Positions 8,892 to 17,160 of a stretch of 64,000 bases of DNA are shown here, piece by piece. Both the position numbers and the translations under genes were made by a program. Numbering within the stretch: position 1 is the stretch's first letter; each line of letters begins with the position of its first letter. This stretch comes from Pseudomonas sp. N040 (GTDB taxonomy: Bacteria > Pseudomonadota > Gammaproteobacteria > Pseudomonadales > Pseudomonadaceae): positions 16,420 through 80,419 of the forward strand of contig NZ_JADOBE010000006.1 of the NCBI RefSeq assembly GCF_015637705.1. Direction: 5' to 3'. The notes beneath the pieces are model-generated. The model worked only from the letters and a program-made list of their open reading frames with translations, searched no databases and had not been told where the DNA came from.

Positions 8892-8938
8892 TGCCTTGCC
8901 TGTCTGAGCCTGTCGCTGGCTGCATGATAATGAGAAAG

Positions 8939-8952
8939 TCCCAATATTGGGA
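8939..8952. promoter_or_regulatory. Palindromic operator candidate upstream of the TetR gene
   Basis: TCCCAATATTGGGA is a perfect 14-bp palindrome located 48-61 bases upstream of the TetR start codon. The core CAATATTG recurs in the palindrome TCAATATTGA at 10873-10882, between the monooxygenase and dioxygenase genes. TetR proteins bind such dyads next to their own genes. Confidence 0.6.
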
Positions 8953-9007
8953 TGTTGTTCAAGGACCTGTGCTCCTTATGGATTGAACGGGCTTTTGCAA
9001 GATGCGC

Positions 9008-9083
9008 GTAGGGTGGGCTTCAGCCCACCACACAGCGCGGGCCGATATCGGTGGGCTAAAGCCCACCCTACGCCCACCCTACG
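9008..9083. repeat. GTAGGGTGGGC palindromic repeat
   Basis: GTAGGGTGGGCTTCAGCCCA is answered by GTGGGCTAAAGCCCACCCTAC, followed by an extra CCCACCCTAC. The remaining tail (CGCAACCGCTAACGGGTG near 9100) resembles the tails after the copies at 16235 and 38423. No gene is present in 8892-9190 apart from this repeat and the operator. Confidence 0.7.
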
Positions 9084-9190
9084 GCCACCGACAAAATCGA
9101 GCCGCAACCGCTAACGGGTGCATTGACAACCAAGAAGGCCGACAGCGCCTTGATCAAGGTCATCGTCCTTTACGTGGGCGCTTCCAGCCA

Positions 9191-10765
9191 TCAATCCAGC
9201 AGCGCCAGGCACTCCTCGAGCAACTGCCGGGCCTGTGCCGCCGGGGCGCTGTGCATGATCACCCGGTCCGGCCGCACCACGGCCAGCTGCCCGGGCTTGA
9301 TTGCCGGTACCAGCGCATCGCTCATGTCCTCGACGAAGCGGGTGTTGCCCGCCGGGCGCTGGCCTCGCAGGCCGACCTGCAGGAACTGCCCGCCGCGGGC
9401 CAGCCAGCGCGTGCGCGTCGGCTCATCGAGACCGGCCTGCGGATCGACGCCGAAGCCGACCAGGCTCAGCTGGTCGCCGAGCACCTCGTCGCTGAGCAGA
9501 ATGGCGCTGCCCAGCGGCTTGACCAGGCCCTGCGCCAGTTGCCCGCCGCTGCTCTTGCCGGCGACGAACAGGCCGCTGGCGAAGTGGTTGGCCGGCTTGA
9601 TCTTCAGCTCCTCGAACAGCCGCCGCAGCGGCGGCACCAGCCCGGCCAGGCGCATCAGGCCATGCACCAGCAGCGCCTTCAGCTGGCTGCGCGGCATGAT
9701 CAGATGGCCCATGCGCTTGGCCAGGTTGATCATCTTGTGCGCATGCGGGCGCCGTTCGCTGTCGTAGCTGGCCAGAATCGCCGGCGCGGCGTGGCCCCTG
9801 CAGACCCAGGCCAGCTTCCAGCACAGGTTGGCCGCGTCGCGCAGCCCGGCCACCAGCCCCTGGCCGACAAACGGCGGGGTGATGTGCGCCGCATCGCCGG
9901 CGAGAAACACCCGGCCCTGCTGGAAGCTGTCGCAGCAGCGGGCATGGAAGCGGTACACCGCCTGGCGTTCGATGTGCAGGTCCTGCGGCTGGATCCAGCG
10001 CCCGAGCAGCGCGGCCAGTTGCTCCGGTTGCTCCATCTGCGCCGCGCTCTCGCCAGGTTGCAGCATGAACTCCCAGCGCTCGCGACCGCCCGGGGCCGGC
10101 ATGTGCGGGGCCGGCCGGCGCGGATCACAGATGAACTCGACGTGATCGATGGCCTTGCCCTCGCGCTGGCCGGCATCGACGATCAGCCAGTCCTCGGCAT
10201 AGGTCGTGCCCTGGAAATCCTGGCCGATCAGGTTGCGCACCCTGGAGCTGGCGCCGTCGGCGCCAATCAGATAGTCGGCACGCACTTCTCGGCGTGCGCC
10301 GGCGGCGTCCTTGAGAATCGCCGTGACTCCTAGCGCATCCTGCTGCAGGTCGAGCAGTTCCAGGCCGCTGCAGAACTGCACGTTCGGCCACTGCGCCACC
10401 TCCCGGCGCAGGGCCTGTTCCAGCTCCGGCTGATAGAAGGTCACCAGGCGTGGGTGGCCGTCGATGCTGCCGGCGGTGTTGGCGCGGGCGAACTGGCCGA
10501 GCAGCGGGCTGTGCATGCGCACCTCGGGAATGGCGATGCGGGCAAAGGCATCCTCGCCCAGCCCGGCCATCTGCAGGATGCGCAGCGCTTCATTGTCCAG
10601 AGCAATGGCGCGCGGGATCAGCAGGATCTCGTCGAGCCGGTCGATCACCAAGGTAGCCACCCCATAGCGCCCGAGCAGCGCGGCGATGGTGGCGCCGACC
10701 GGCCCGTAACCGATCACCAGGACAGTAGTGGATGCAGGCAGCACAGCGGTGGACGATTCAATCAT
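9191..10765 (-). CDS. FAD-dependent aromatic monooxygenase, MhpA-like
   Basis: A 524-residue class A flavoprotein monooxygenase of the FAD_binding_3 group. The dinucleotide fold is GYGPVG at residues 19-24, the DG motif GADGASSRVR at 168-177, and the GD motif GDAAHITPP at 290-298. These three sites define p-hydroxybenzoate-hydroxylase-like enzymes; the length and C-terminal thioredoxin-like tail (about residues 400-524) fit MhpA and phenol hydroxylase relatives that hydroxylate a phenolic ring to a catechol. It faces the extradiol dioxygenase across a divergent promoter, so its product is plausibly the dioxygenase substrate. Substrate identity cannot be read from the sequence. Confidence 0.88.
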   Translation of the reverse strand: MIESSTAVLPASTTVLVIGYGPVGATIAALLGRYGVATLVIDRLDEILLIPRAIALDNEALRILQMAGLGEDAFARIAIPEVRMHSPLLGQFARANTAGSIDGHPRLVTFYQPELEQALRREVAQWPNVQFCSGLELLDLQQDALGVTAILKDAAGARREVRADYLIGADGASSRVRNLIGQDFQGTTYAEDWLIVDAGQREGKAIDHVEFICDPRRPAPHMPAPGGRERWEFMLQPGESAAQMEQPEQLAALLGRWIQPQDLHIERQAVYRFHARCCDSFQQGRVFLAGDAAHITPPFVGQGLVAGLRDAANLCWKLAWVCRGHAAPAILASYDSERRPHAHKMINLAKRMGHLIMPRSQLKALLVHGLMRLAGLVPPLRRLFEELKIKPANHFASGLFVAGKSSGGQLAQGLVKPLGSAILLSDEVLGDQLSLVGFGVDPQAGLDEPTRTRWLARGGQFLQVGLRGQRPAGNTRFVEDMSDALVPAIKPGQLAVVRPDRVIMHSAPAAQARQLLEECLALLD

Positions 10766-10857
10766 GGCGACTCGACTCTGGCAGATGGGGTCTGGTCGGG
10801 GGACCGGACGGATCGCTGCGGAGCGGCTCGGCAGCGGGGTGATTAATTTTATAGCCT

Positions 10858-10882
10858 ATATTGACACTTGTTTCAATATTGA
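10858..10882. promoter_or_regulatory. Operator candidate in the monooxygenase/dioxygenase divergent promoter
   Basis: ATATTGA (10858-10864) and TCAATAT (10873-10879) form a dyad with an 8-base spacer, and the right arm is also part of the perfect palindrome TCAATATTGA (10873-10882). The CAATATTG core matches the palindrome upstream of the TetR gene. The site is about 95 bases upstream of the minus-strand start and 80 bases from the plus-strand start, so one repressor could control both. Confidence 0.55.
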
Positions 10883-10961
10883 GTTTTAATTCATTTCATT
10901 GGGCAGCGACACACTTGTTTGCTGCACTCCAACCCCGACCGACCCTCTATTCAGGCGAGCT

Positions 10962-12041
10962 ATGACCATGGTCCAGTTGAGCACCCCGCAACCCGCCAGG
11001 CAGACGAACCCCACCATCAAGGCACAGGCGCTGGCCTACCTGATCTTCGAACGCCCGGACCTGCAGGTGGCCGAAACCTTCCTCAGCGATTTCGGCCTGC
11101 GCCTGGCCCGCCGCGATGCCGATGCCCTGTACTTCCGCGGCACCGGCACGGCGCCCTGGTGCTATGTCGTGCGCCGCGCCGCCGCGCCACGCTTTGTCGG
11201 CTTCGGCTTTGCCGCCGGCAGCCGCGCCGACCTGCTGAAGCTGGCCAGCCTGCCCGGTGCTTCGGGGCCGCAAGCCTGCAGCGCACCCGGTGGCGGTGAA
11301 CTGGTGCGGCTGACCGATCCGGCCGGTTTCAGCGTCGAGGTGATCCACGGCCAGGCCCCGGTCGCGGCGCTGCCCCATCGCCAGCCGTTGCCGGCCAACC
11401 AGACCGACCAGCTACCGCGCATCAATGCCACCCAGCGACCGCCGCACGCAGCGGCGGAAATCGTCAAGCTCGGCCATGCAGTCATCGAGGTCGCCGACTT
11501 CCAGGCCGTCTGCGCCTGGTACACCGGCCACCTGGGGCTGATTCCCAGCGACGTGCAGGTGCTGCCGGACGGCTCACCGATCGTCACCTTCATGCGCCTG
11601 AACCTCGGCGACACCCCGGCCGACCACCACACGCTGGCGATCGCCCAGGGCTTCATGAATGGCTACAACCACAGTGCCTATGAAGTGGTCGATGTGGATG
11701 CCCTCGGCATGGGCCAGCGGGTGCTGCGCGAACAGGGCTACCGGCATGCCTGGGGCATCGGCCGGCACATCCTCGGCAGCCAGCTGTTCGACTACTGGGA
11801 AGACCCCTGGGGCGACAAGCACGAGCACTACTGCGACGGCGACATGTTCACCGCGGACGTGCCGACCGGCATCCATCCGGTCAGCGCCGAGGCCATGGCC
11901 CAGTGGGGGCCGGCCATGCCCAGAACCTTTACCGCGCCGAAGATGAACCGTGCCGCGCTCAAGGCGCTGTGGCATAACCTGCGGCACAGCCCGGATGTGA
12001 CGCTGCGCAAGCTGATCACCCTCAAGCGCCTGTTTGGCTGA
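10962..12041 (+). CDS. Type I extradiol ring-cleavage dioxygenase (VOC family)
   Basis: A 359-residue two-domain vicinal-oxygen-chelate protein. The C-terminal domain carries a full 2-His-1-carboxylate iron site: His172 (KLGHAVIE), His237 (NHSAYEV) and Glu288 (KHEHYCDG). The spacings of 65 and 51 residues nearly equal those of 2,3-dihydroxybiphenyl dioxygenase (His146, His210, Glu260), which strongly supports meta-cleavage of a catechol. The N-terminal domain (about 20-130) lacks metal ligands, as in BphC. The ATG at 10962 is chosen because the open frame upstream has no family similarity and crosses the promoter. It is followed by a REP hairpin and then an FAH-fold hydrolase. Confidence 0.87.
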   Translation: MTMVQLSTPQPARQTNPTIKAQALAYLIFERPDLQVAETFLSDFGLRLARRDADALYFRGTGTAPWCYVVRRAAAPRFVGFGFAAGSRADLLKLASLPGASGPQACSAPGGGELVRLTDPAGFSVEVIHGQAPVAALPHRQPLPANQTDQLPRINATQRPPHAAAEIVKLGHAVIEVADFQAVCAWYTGHLGLIPSDVQVLPDGSPIVTFMRLNLGDTPADHHTLAIAQGFMNGYNHSAYEVVDVDALGMGQRVLREQGYRHAWGIGRHILGSQLFDYWEDPWGDKHEHYCDGDMFTADVPTGIHPVSAEAMAQWGPAMPRTFTAPKMNRAALKALWHNLRHSPDVTLRKLITLKRLFG

Positions 12042-12102
12042 GCAACAACCAACTAACCGCTGCCGGCCCCTATGCATTTGGCCCGCACGTAGATCGATTT
12101 CG

Positions 12103-12166
12103 TGTAGGAGCCAGCTTGCTGGCGATGTTCTTCAAGCAGCGAATCGCCAGCAAGCTGGCTCCTACA
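12103..12166. repeat. REP hairpin, GTAGGAGCCAGCTTGCTGG type (copy 1)
   Basis: TGTAGGAGCCAGCTTGCTGG and CCAGCAAGCTGGCTCCTACA form a long perfect inverted repeat with about 18 bases between the arms. It lies in the 190-base gap between the dioxygenase and FAH-fold genes. Other copies: 13199, 15218, 29694 and 42023. Confidence 0.9.
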
Positions 12167-12231
12167 ATAATTGCAGCATTGAACACCTTACTTATTCGGG
12201 CCGGCCCCGAAAAACCCACAGGAGCACTTAG

Positions 12232-13185
12232 ATGGCGATCAACATTGTCCGTTTCGAACACCTGAGCAAGACCCACTGGGGCGTGCTGCGCGGCCAGCAG
12301 ATCGCCCTGATCCCCGGGGACTTCGCGACCACCGGCGACCTGATTCGCGGCGTCGACATCAGCACCCTGAAGACGCTGGCAACCTCCGAACTGAGCCTGG
12401 CGCAGGTCACCCTGCTCTCGCCGGTGACGCGCAACCAGCAGTTCGTCTGCCAGGGCGCCAACTACCGGCAGCACATGATCGAGTCGGGCATGGACCCGGA
12501 CGCGAAGAACTACAACATGATCTTCACCAAGGCGCAGAGCTGCATCGTCGCGGCCGACAGCGACGTGATCAAACCGTCGATCGTCAACTTCCTCGACTAT
12601 GAGGTGGAACTGGGCCTGATCATGCGCCGCGAGATCACCGGCAAGGTCGCCATCAGCGAAGGCAACCTGCACGATTTTGTCGCCGGCCTGGTGATCGTCA
12701 ACGACTACTCGGCACGCGACATCCAGATTCCGCAGATGCAGTTCTACAAGGGCAAGAGCTTCCGCACCTTCGGCCCGGTCGGCCCGTGGTTGTGCCTGCT
12801 GGAACCGCAAGACATTCCCTACCTGAAAAAACTGCAACTGCGCCTGACGGTCAACGGTGAAGTGCGCCAGAACGACAGCACCGCCAACCTGGTGCACGGC
12901 CCGGTGGCCACCCTCAACGAGCTGGCCGGGGTGCAGGACCTGGCCGCCGGCGACCTGCTCGCCACCGGTACCCCGGCCGGCTGTGCGCTGAGCATTCCGT
13001 CACCGACCAAGATGCGCATCGCCGCGCTGCTGCCGGAAGCCAAGAAATGGGCGCTGTTCCTCAAGGCCCAGGCCGCGCGCCCGCAGTACCTGAAAGTCGG
13101 CGACCGGGTCGAGACCAGCATCCGCAGCGCCGACGGCGTAATCGACCTGGGCGTGCAGCACAACCGTATCGTGGCGGAAGCCTGA
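12232..13185 (+). CDS. Fumarylacetoacetate hydrolase family protein
   Basis: A 317-residue FAH-fold enzyme, presumably cytoplasmic. Metal ligands expected for the family are present: Glu124 and Glu126 in LDYEVELG, Asp158 in NDYSARD, with Lys173 in FYKGKSF and the late ATGTPAG loop. FAH-fold enzymes hydrolyse or decarboxylate diketo or oxo-enol acids, the type of compound formed after extradiol cleavage. Placed between the dioxygenase and a CoA ligase, it is the likely C-C hydrolase or isomerase of the pathway. The start is supported by CAGGAGCAC upstream of the ATG. Confidence 0.88.
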   Translation: MAINIVRFEHLSKTHWGVLRGQQIALIPGDFATTGDLIRGVDISTLKTLATSELSLAQVTLLSPVTRNQQFVCQGANYRQHMIESGMDPDAKNYNMIFTKAQSCIVAADSDVIKPSIVNFLDYEVELGLIMRREITGKVAISEGNLHDFVAGLVIVNDYSARDIQIPQMQFYKGKSFRTFGPVGPWLCLLEPQDIPYLKKLQLRLTVNGEVRQNDSTANLVHGPVATLNELAGVQDLAAGDLLATGTPAGCALSIPSPTKMRIAALLPEAKKWALFLKAQAARPQYLKVGDRVETSIRSADGVIDLGVQHNRIVAEA

Positions 13186-13198
13186 TGCTCTATTTTGC

Positions 13199-13257
13199 GT
13201 AGGAGCGAGCTTGCTCGCGATGCCCCTGGCCTTGATCGCCAGCAAGCTGGCTCCTAC
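13199..13257. repeat. REP hairpin (copy 2, hybrid arms)
   Basis: The left arm reads GTAGGAGCGAGCTTGCTCGCGA and the right arm ATCGCCAGCAAGCTGGCTCC, so one arm has the GAGCTTGCTCG variant and the other the CAGCAAGCTGG variant. It starts 13 bases after the FAH-fold stop codon. Confidence 0.85.
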
Positions 13258-13305
13258 CGGCGAGCAACCCCTGTTCAACCCATCACCTCCGGGAAATTTG
13301 ATTCG

Positions 13306-15201
13306 ATGAGCATACGCACCCTGCAGGACATCCTGACGCTGGAACAGAACCCGCTGCCGACTGCCGGACTGGACAGCACCTACGCCCTGCTCGCCCGCGG
13401 TGCGGCCATCGATCCGCAGGCGCCGGCGCTGTCGTTCTTCGTCCGCGTGGAAGACCACGCCACCCCGGCGCGCTGGAACCATGCCCAGTTGCTGGGCGAG
13501 ATCACCCGCGCGGCCAACCTGTTCCACCGCCTGGGTATCCGTCGCGGCGGCGTGGTGGCGTGCATCCTGCCGAACCTGCCGGAAACCCATTTCACCCTGT
13601 GGGGCGCGGAAACCGCCGGCACGGTGTTTGCGGTCAACCCGCAGCTGGACGGTGCGCAGATGGCCGAACTGCTGCGCGCCGCCGGCGTGCAATGGATCGT
13701 CACCCTCGGCCCGCAGCCCGATGCGGACATCTGGCGGCGGGTGGCCGGGGCGATTGGCGGACTGGCCGGCCTGCAGGGCATCCTCGCCGTTGACCCGCTG
13801 CATCACCTGCCCGGGCACACGCCGGCACAGAGCCTGCCGGCCACGCTGGAAGGCGTGCCGGTGCTGGACTTCCATGCCGAACTGGCCGCCGAGGACGCCC
13901 GCGCACTCGGCTTTGCCGCGCCGGTCGCCAGCGATATCGCCTCCTACTTCTGCACCGGCGGCACCACCGGCCTGCCGAAAATCGCCCAGCACAGCCAGGC
14001 CAACGAAGTCGCCAATGCGCTGCAACTGGCCGCGGTGGCCGGCGCGCAGATCGCCGCGCCCGGGCGCACCACCCTGGCCGCCCTGCCGCTGTTCCATGTC
14101 AATGCCCAGCTGGGCAGCGGCCTGACCCCGTTCGCGCACGGCGGCCATGTGCTGCTGGCACCGGCGGCCGGCTACCGCAGCCCGGGGCTGATCCCGCGTT
14201 TCTGGGAGATCATTGCGCGGCACCGGGTGAACAGCTTTTCCGCGGTACCGACCATCTACGCCGCCCTGCTGCAGGTGCCGCGTGACGGTCAGGACCTGTC
14301 CAGCCTGAAACTGGCCATTTGCGGTGCCGCGCCGATGCCGGTCGAGCTGTTCCGCAGCTTCGAGCGCGAGACCGGCATGCGCATCGTCGAAGGCTACGGC
14401 CTGACCGAAAGCACCTGCGTCGCCTCGATCAATCCGCCGGATGGCGAATCGCGGATCGGCTCCATCGGCCTGCGCCTGCCCTGGCAGGAGATGCGCGTGA
14501 TGCGCTTCGACGCCGCGGGCAACTGGCAGGGCGAAGCAGCACTGGATGAAGTCGGGGTGCTGTGCCTGAGCGGGCCGAACGTGTTTGCCGGTTACCTCAG
14601 CCCGCAGCACAACAAGGATGCCTGGCTGGAAACCGGCGCGGCCGACGGCCGCCCGCAGCGCTGGTTCAACACCGGCGACCTCGGGCGCCTGGATGCCGAG
14701 GGCTACTTCTGGCTCAGCGGGCGCAAGAAGGAACTGATCATCCGCGGTGGCCACAACATCGACCCGAAGAGCATCGAGGAAGTGCTCGCCGGCCACCCGG
14801 CCGTGGCCCTGTGTGCCGCCGTCGGCCGCCCGGATGCCTACGCCGGCGAAGTGCCGGTGGCCTACGTGCAGCTGCGCCAGGGCGCACTGGCCAGCGAAGC
14901 CGAACTGCTGGCCTATGCCGCGCAGCACATCAGCGAACGCGCGGCGGTGCCCAAGGCCATCCACATTCTCGACGCACTGCCGGTCACCGCGGTGGGCAAG
15001 ACCTTCAAGCCGGCGCTGAACCTGCGCGAGATCGAGTCGGTGGTACGCGAGGAAGCGGCGCAGGTCGGTGCCACGCTCAGCCAACTGACGGTCGAGCAGG
15101 ATCCAAAACTCGGCATGCTGGCCCGCTACCGCGTCGAGGGTGACGGCAGCGCGCTGGCCAGCGCACTGGGCCGGCATATCTTCCGCAGCGAAGCCCTTTA
15201 G
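13306..15201 (+). CDS. AMP-forming acyl-CoA synthetase
   Basis: A 631-residue ANL-superfamily adenylating enzyme that would activate a carboxylic acid to its CoA thioester with ATP. The phosphate loop is TGGTTGLPK at residues 217-225, the adenine motif GYGLTEST at about 363-370, the hinge region FNTGDLGRLDAEG near 453 and the GRKKELIIRGG lysine-rich motif near 472; the C-terminal catalytic lysine region is TAVGKTFKP near 565. Length exceeds the usual 520-560 because of an insertion at about 140-200 and a C-terminal extension. The ATG at 13306 is chosen; upstream in-frame sequence overlaps the REP hairpin. Confidence 0.9.
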   Translation: MSIRTLQDILTLEQNPLPTAGLDSTYALLARGAAIDPQAPALSFFVRVEDHATPARWNHAQLLGEITRAANLFHRLGIRRGGVVACILPNLPETHFTLWGAETAGTVFAVNPQLDGAQMAELLRAAGVQWIVTLGPQPDADIWRRVAGAIGGLAGLQGILAVDPLHHLPGHTPAQSLPATLEGVPVLDFHAELAAEDARALGFAAPVASDIASYFCTGGTTGLPKIAQHSQANEVANALQLAAVAGAQIAAPGRTTLAALPLFHVNAQLGSGLTPFAHGGHVLLAPAAGYRSPGLIPRFWEIIARHRVNSFSAVPTIYAALLQVPRDGQDLSSLKLAICGAAPMPVELFRSFERETGMRIVEGYGLTESTCVASINPPDGESRIGSIGLRLPWQEMRVMRFDAAGNWQGEAALDEVGVLCLSGPNVFAGYLSPQHNKDAWLETGAADGRPQRWFNTGDLGRLDAEGYFWLSGRKKELIIRGGHNIDPKSIEEVLAGHPAVALCAAVGRPDAYAGEVPVAYVQLRQGALASEAELLAYAAQHISERAAVPKAIHILDALPVTAVGKTFKPALNLREIESVVREEAAQVGATLSQLTVEQDPKLGMLARYRVEGDGSALASALGRHIFRSEAL

Positions 15202-15217
15202 TGATTGAGCGTGCTGC

Positions 15218-15281
15218 TGTAGGAGCCAGCTTGCTGGCGATCCGGTGCTCGAAGAACATCGCCAGCAAGCTGGCTCCTACA
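15218..15281. repeat. REP hairpin (copy 3)
   Basis: TGTAGGAGCCAGCTTGCTGG pairs with CCAGCAAGCTGGCTCCTACA, beginning 17 bases after the CoA ligase stop codon. It is the third copy placed at successive gene junctions of the same run of genes. Confidence 0.9.
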
Positions 15282-15309
15282 AAAAATCTGCAAGCAACAG
15301 GGACATGCC

Positions 15310-16182
15310 ATGAACGACTCCACCAGCCAAGCAGCGCACATCCCCGGCGTCACCGATTTCCAGCCGCCCACGGTGCAGTCGATGCAGCGCGCGCTGCGCG
15401 TGGCCAACGCCTGGTTCAACCCGCTGTTCCTCGGCCTGGACAAGCTGGACCTGGGCAAGCCGGCGCTGTGGGTCGGCAACCACACGCTGTACGGCCTGCT
15501 CGACGTGCCGCTGCTGGCCGAGCACCTGTACCGCGAGCACGGGGTGTTCCTGCGCGGCCTGGGTGACCGCGGGCATTTCCTGGTGCCCGGCTGGAGCAAG
15601 CTGCTGGTCAATGCCGGCATGGTGCTGGGTACTCCGGAGAACTGCGCGGCGCTGATGCAGACCGGCCAGCACGTGCTGGTGTTCCCCGGCGGTGGGCGCG
15701 AGGTGATGCGGCGCAAGGGCGAGGATTACCAGTTGATCTGGAAGAAACGCAGCGGCTTTGCGCGGCTGGCCATCGAGCACGGCTACGACATCATCCCCTT
15801 CGGTTCGCTGGGTGCCGACGAGAACTTCGACATCCTGCTCGATGCCAGGGACATCAGCAGCTCACGGCTGTGGAAGCTGCTCGACGGCACCCTGAAGCTC
15901 AGCGAGCGCACCCGTGGCGGCGACATGATCCCGCCCATCGCCCGCGGCATTGGCGTCAGCCTGGTACCGCGCCCGCAGCGTTTCTACTTCGGCTTCGGCA
16001 AGCGCATTTCCACCGCCCGCCTGCACGGCAAGGCCGACGATGCCAAACGGGTCTGGGCGCTGCGCGAGAAGGTCGCCCGCTCGATTGAGGAACAGCTGGA
16101 GATGCTGACGGCTTACCGCGAGCAGGACCGGCCACAGAACTGGAGCGCCCTGCGCCGTTTTCTGGCGCCGGTGCGCAAGTAA
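15310..16182 (+). CDS. Lysophospholipid acyltransferase-like protein
   Basis: A 290-residue acyltransferase of the LPLAT superfamily, closest in pattern to the DGAT/MGAT-like branch. The catalytic NHTLYGLLD motif lies at residues 57-65 (His58, Asp65) and FPGGGRE at 125-131 is the acceptor-binding motif. It would transfer an acyl group from CoA or ACP to a hydroxyl acceptor, at the membrane. Its position directly after a CoA ligase and within a ring-cleavage gene run is unusual; it might esterify a pathway intermediate or simply be co-regulated. No membrane helix is obvious. Confidence 0.8.
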   Translation: MNDSTSQAAHIPGVTDFQPPTVQSMQRALRVANAWFNPLFLGLDKLDLGKPALWVGNHTLYGLLDVPLLAEHLYREHGVFLRGLGDRGHFLVPGWSKLLVNAGMVLGTPENCAALMQTGQHVLVFPGGGREVMRRKGEDYQLIWKKRSGFARLAIEHGYDIIPFGSLGADENFDILLDARDISSSRLWKLLDGTLKLSERTRGGDMIPPIARGIGVSLVPRPQRFYFGFGKRISTARLHGKADDAKRVWALREKVARSIEEQLEMLTAYREQDRPQNWSALRRFLAPVRK

Positions 16183-16234
16183 CGAGGCCGAATGATGCTG
16201 GCCATGTCCCGGCCAACGGTTGCAGATCGATTTT

Positions 16235-16347
16235 GTAGGGTGGGTTAGCCGCGCAGCGGCGTAACCCACCATCGATGCCAACGGCATCGCCCTTGCCGGC
16301 CTCGCGGCCGGTTGGTGGGTTACGGCCGTTGGCCTAACCCACCCTAC
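16235..16347. repeat. GTAGGGTGGGTTAG palindromic repeat
   Basis: GTAGGGTGGGTTAGCCGC pairs with GGCCTAACCCACCCTAC, with an inner second hairpin built from GTAACCCACC and GGTGGGTTAC. A near copy lies at 38423-38535, including the tail GAGCGCGTGCAACC. Confidence 0.8.
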
Positions 16348-16409
16348 AGGAGCGCGTGCAACCAATAACGACACTGAGCAATTAGTTAACCCTCAGCCAC
16401 GGAGTCCAC

Positions 16410-17111
16410 ATGCACCCTCATCAACAGCCGGCTGCGCGCCGCATCGCTATCCGCCACGGCCTGGCCCTGGTGTTCGCCTACGCCATGGCGCTGGCCAGTC
16501 CCGCGGTGAGCGCCGCCAGTGCCGTGCAGGACCAACTGGCCATCGCCGCCAACGTGGCCAATTTCGCCCGGCGCGACCAGGGCGACTGGGCCGGCCTGCG
16601 CAACCTGTTTGGTGCCGACGGGCAGATCGCCGTGACCTGGTACCGCGGCAGCATCGACGGCTTTATCGCGGCATCACAAAAAATGGCCGAGGACGCGGGC
16701 ACCCAGTCCAAGCACTGGATCGGCACGCCGCGCATCCGCCTGTGCGGCGAGCGCGCCGTCAGCGAGACCGATGTGGCGATCATGGCGCGCAGCCAGGTGG
16801 CCTCGGTGGAGGTCGACGTGACCAGCTACGCGAGCTTCCTCGACACCTTCGCCCGCGACAGCGACGGCCAGTGGCGCGTGGTGCAACGCACCGCCATCTA
16901 CGAAAAGGACCGCATCGACCCGGTCGCGCCCTCGCTGCTGTTCAGCCTGATCTACCCCTTCGCCGGCTTCGACGACTACCCGCCGGCCTACCGGCACCTG
17001 GCCGCCGGCCTGGAGCGCAAGGGCTTCCAGCTGGCTGAGCCGATCATCGTGGCGCACAGCCCGGCGGAAGCCGAACTGAAAGCAGGCGCCGCGCAATGGG
17101 CCGGCTGCTGA
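16410..17111 (+). CDS. Exported NTF2/SnoaL-like protein
   Basis: A 233-residue protein with a signal peptide (basic residues 10-15, hydrophobic 18-33, likely cleavage after AVSA at about residue 35) followed by a SnoaL/NTF2-like alpha-beta cone. The fold assignment rests on the pattern IAANVANFARRDQGDW, TWYRG, the central HWIG and TSYASFLDTF...WRVVQRTAIYEKD strands. Cytoplasmic relatives act as cyclases, isomerases or dehydratases; an exported version is less common. It is followed after 49 bases by a lipoprotein metallo-hydrolase, which suggests both act in the cell envelope. Confidence 0.72.
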   Translation: MHPHQQPAARRIAIRHGLALVFAYAMALASPAVSAASAVQDQLAIAANVANFARRDQGDWAGLRNLFGADGQIAVTWYRGSIDGFIAASQKMAEDAGTQSKHWIGTPRIRLCGERAVSETDVAIMARSQVASVEVDVTSYASFLDTFARDSDGQWRVVQRTAIYEKDRIDPVAPSLLFSLIYPFAGFDDYPPAYRHLAAGLERKGFQLAEPIIVAHSPAEAELKAGAAQWAGC

Positions 17112-17160
17112 GCACGCCCAGCAACCACGCCACCACAGTACCCACACAACGGAGCATTCC

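Noticed and set aside
13000..15177. A 725-residue open frame on the minus strand opposite the CoA ligase and FAH-fold genes
   Set aside because: It is the antisense shadow of well-supported genes in GC-rich DNA: no known domain, very rich in Arg, Gln, His and Ala, and crossing a REP hairpin.
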